A stretch of 6,514 nucleotides of DNA from Patescibacteria group bacterium (GTDB lineage Bacteria > Patescibacteria > Microgenomatia > Levybacterales > UBA12049): the NCBI GenBank assembly GCA_023381035.1, contig JAMCTK010000033.1, positions 853 through 7,366 of the forward strand. Reading direction: 5' to 3'. How positions within the stretch are numbered: the stretch's first letter is position 1; each line of letters begins with the position of its first letter. The notes beneath the pieces were generated by a model. The model saw only the letters and a program-made list of their open reading frames with translations. It ran no database searches and was not told the DNA's origin. Position numbers and translations under genes: made by a program. Below, one piece after another: positions 5,843 through 6,514 of the stretch.

Positions 5843-6514
5843 TGAACATTTACTAATCCGTTTTCCAGTGCTTTATTGAAACTTCTTCTTAGGAAAATTA
5901 AAGATAAAACAAGATAAATAATATTTAGAGCCAAACTAGCATAAACTTTGTTTAGATCAAGAACTCCTTTATTTATCACTTCTCTACTTCCTTCAAAAAC
6001 ATAACTTGTTGGAACGATTAAAGCAAATTTTTGTGCCCAGTCTGGTAGAACAGACAAAGGGTAATAAATGGCTGAAAACGGGGCCAATATTCCGATTGTT
6101 GCCCAGGCGAAAGTTTGGACTTTTGTTCCATATCTTAAAATTATTCCGGCAACAAAAAACCCTACCCACCAACCCGCCATCATTAATAACAAGGCAAATG
6201 GAATCATATAAAACCCATAAAAAAATATTTGAATTCTATAGAGCAAAAAAGCAACTAATAATGCGAAAGAAAAGCTAGCAAACGCCTTAACTACTCCAAG
6301 TATCAAAAAAGATATGATCCACTCGGAAAATTTGAGCGGAGAAACAAAAATATTGATTAAATTTTTATCCCAAAAATCAGATAAAAGATTTACTGTTATC
6401 TCATACTGGCTTCTCCAGATAATAATCCAAAAAAGGATGCCAGAAATTATAATTAGGACAATTGATGATGCACCTGGAACAAATTTTCTCAGATAAGAGC
6501 TTGTTAATCCCCAG
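5839..6514 (-). CDS. ABC-2 type transporter permease, N-terminus cut by window edge
   Basis: The frame stays open from 6513 to TAA at 5841-5839, giving 224 visible residues. The TTG at 6306 is internal, not a start. Several hydrophobic segments fit the ABC-2 family, which exports polysaccharides, drugs or other compounds with a separate ATPase. They lie at about residues 15-35, 63-93, 100-125 and 133-152, with another near 200-215. Family marks are NIFVSPLKFSEW (54-65), before the second visible membrane segment, and YYPLSVLPDWAQKFALIVPTS (150-170), the conserved YPLSxLP region before the last helix. Related permeases are about 250-270 residues, so roughly 30-45 N-terminal residues, including the first helix, lie outside. 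The ATPase partner is expected just upstream on the minus strand, beyond the right edge. Substrate is unknown. Confidence 0.85.
   Translation of the reverse strand, partial: WGLTSSYLRKFVPGASSIVLIIISGILFWIIIWRSQYEITVNLLSDFWDKNLINIFVSPLKFSEWIISFLILGVVKAFASFSFALLVAFLLYRIQIFFYGFYMIPFALLLMMAGWWVGFFVAGIILRYGTKVQTFAWATIGILAPFSAIYYPLSVLPDWAQKFALIVPTSYVFEGSREVINKGVLDLNKVYASLALNIIYLVLSLIFLRRSFNKALENGLVNVH

Noticed and set aside
6006..6278. Plus-strand open frame of 90 codons inside the permease region
   Set aside because: It lies fully antisense to a well-supported ABC-2 permease, starts without a ribosome site and its translation has no recognisable domain; it is a shadow frame.

Overview
This is an AT-rich bacterial fragment with short intergenic gaps, few clear Shine-Dalgarno sites, and stops that are all TAA or TAG. 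Together with its small single-domain surface proteins and compact housekeeping genes, this suggests an uncultivated member of the Candidate Phyla Radiation/Patescibacteria, perhaps Microgenomates-like. That placement is inferred from style, not from a marker gene. Long genes such as dnaB and the M24 peptidase read through without internal TGA, so the standard bacterial code applies and a Gracilibacteria-type recoding of TGA is unlikely.

Left part (about 1-3293, minus strand): a tight four-gene run read right to left. It starts with a degenerate metallo-beta-lactamase-fold protein that has lost its metal ligands. Next come the replicative helicase DnaB, an unrecognised protein of about 280 residues whose reading frame is broken near its N-terminus, and an S51 (PepE-like) peptidase cut by the window edge. 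Gaps are 15, 5 and 12 bases, consistent with one transcript.

Middle (3294-3478): a divergent intergenic region. It holds an unusual array of 7-base repeats in two opposing orientations, and a near-consensus sigma-70 promoter (TTGACA, 17-base spacer, TATCAT) that reads rightward.

Right part (3479-5842, plus strand): three co-oriented genes. These are a membrane-anchored protein with one Ig-like/glucodextranase-B-like domain, a secreted protein with two DUF5666-like beta-rich repeats, and an M24 (PepQ/PepP-type) metallopeptidase with all five metal ligands. The first two look like an envelope-protein pair expressed from the strong promoter.

Right edge (5839-6514, minus strand): an ABC-2 type permease that runs off the window. 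It meets the M24 gene head-on with a 4-base overlap of stop codons.

The main points for a second look are the twice-shifted gene behind dnaB, the catalytically dead MBL-fold protein ahead of dnaB, and the heptad repeat array. No CRISPR array, tRNA, rRNA or insertion sequence is visible, and nothing here clearly forms a new defence or mobile system.
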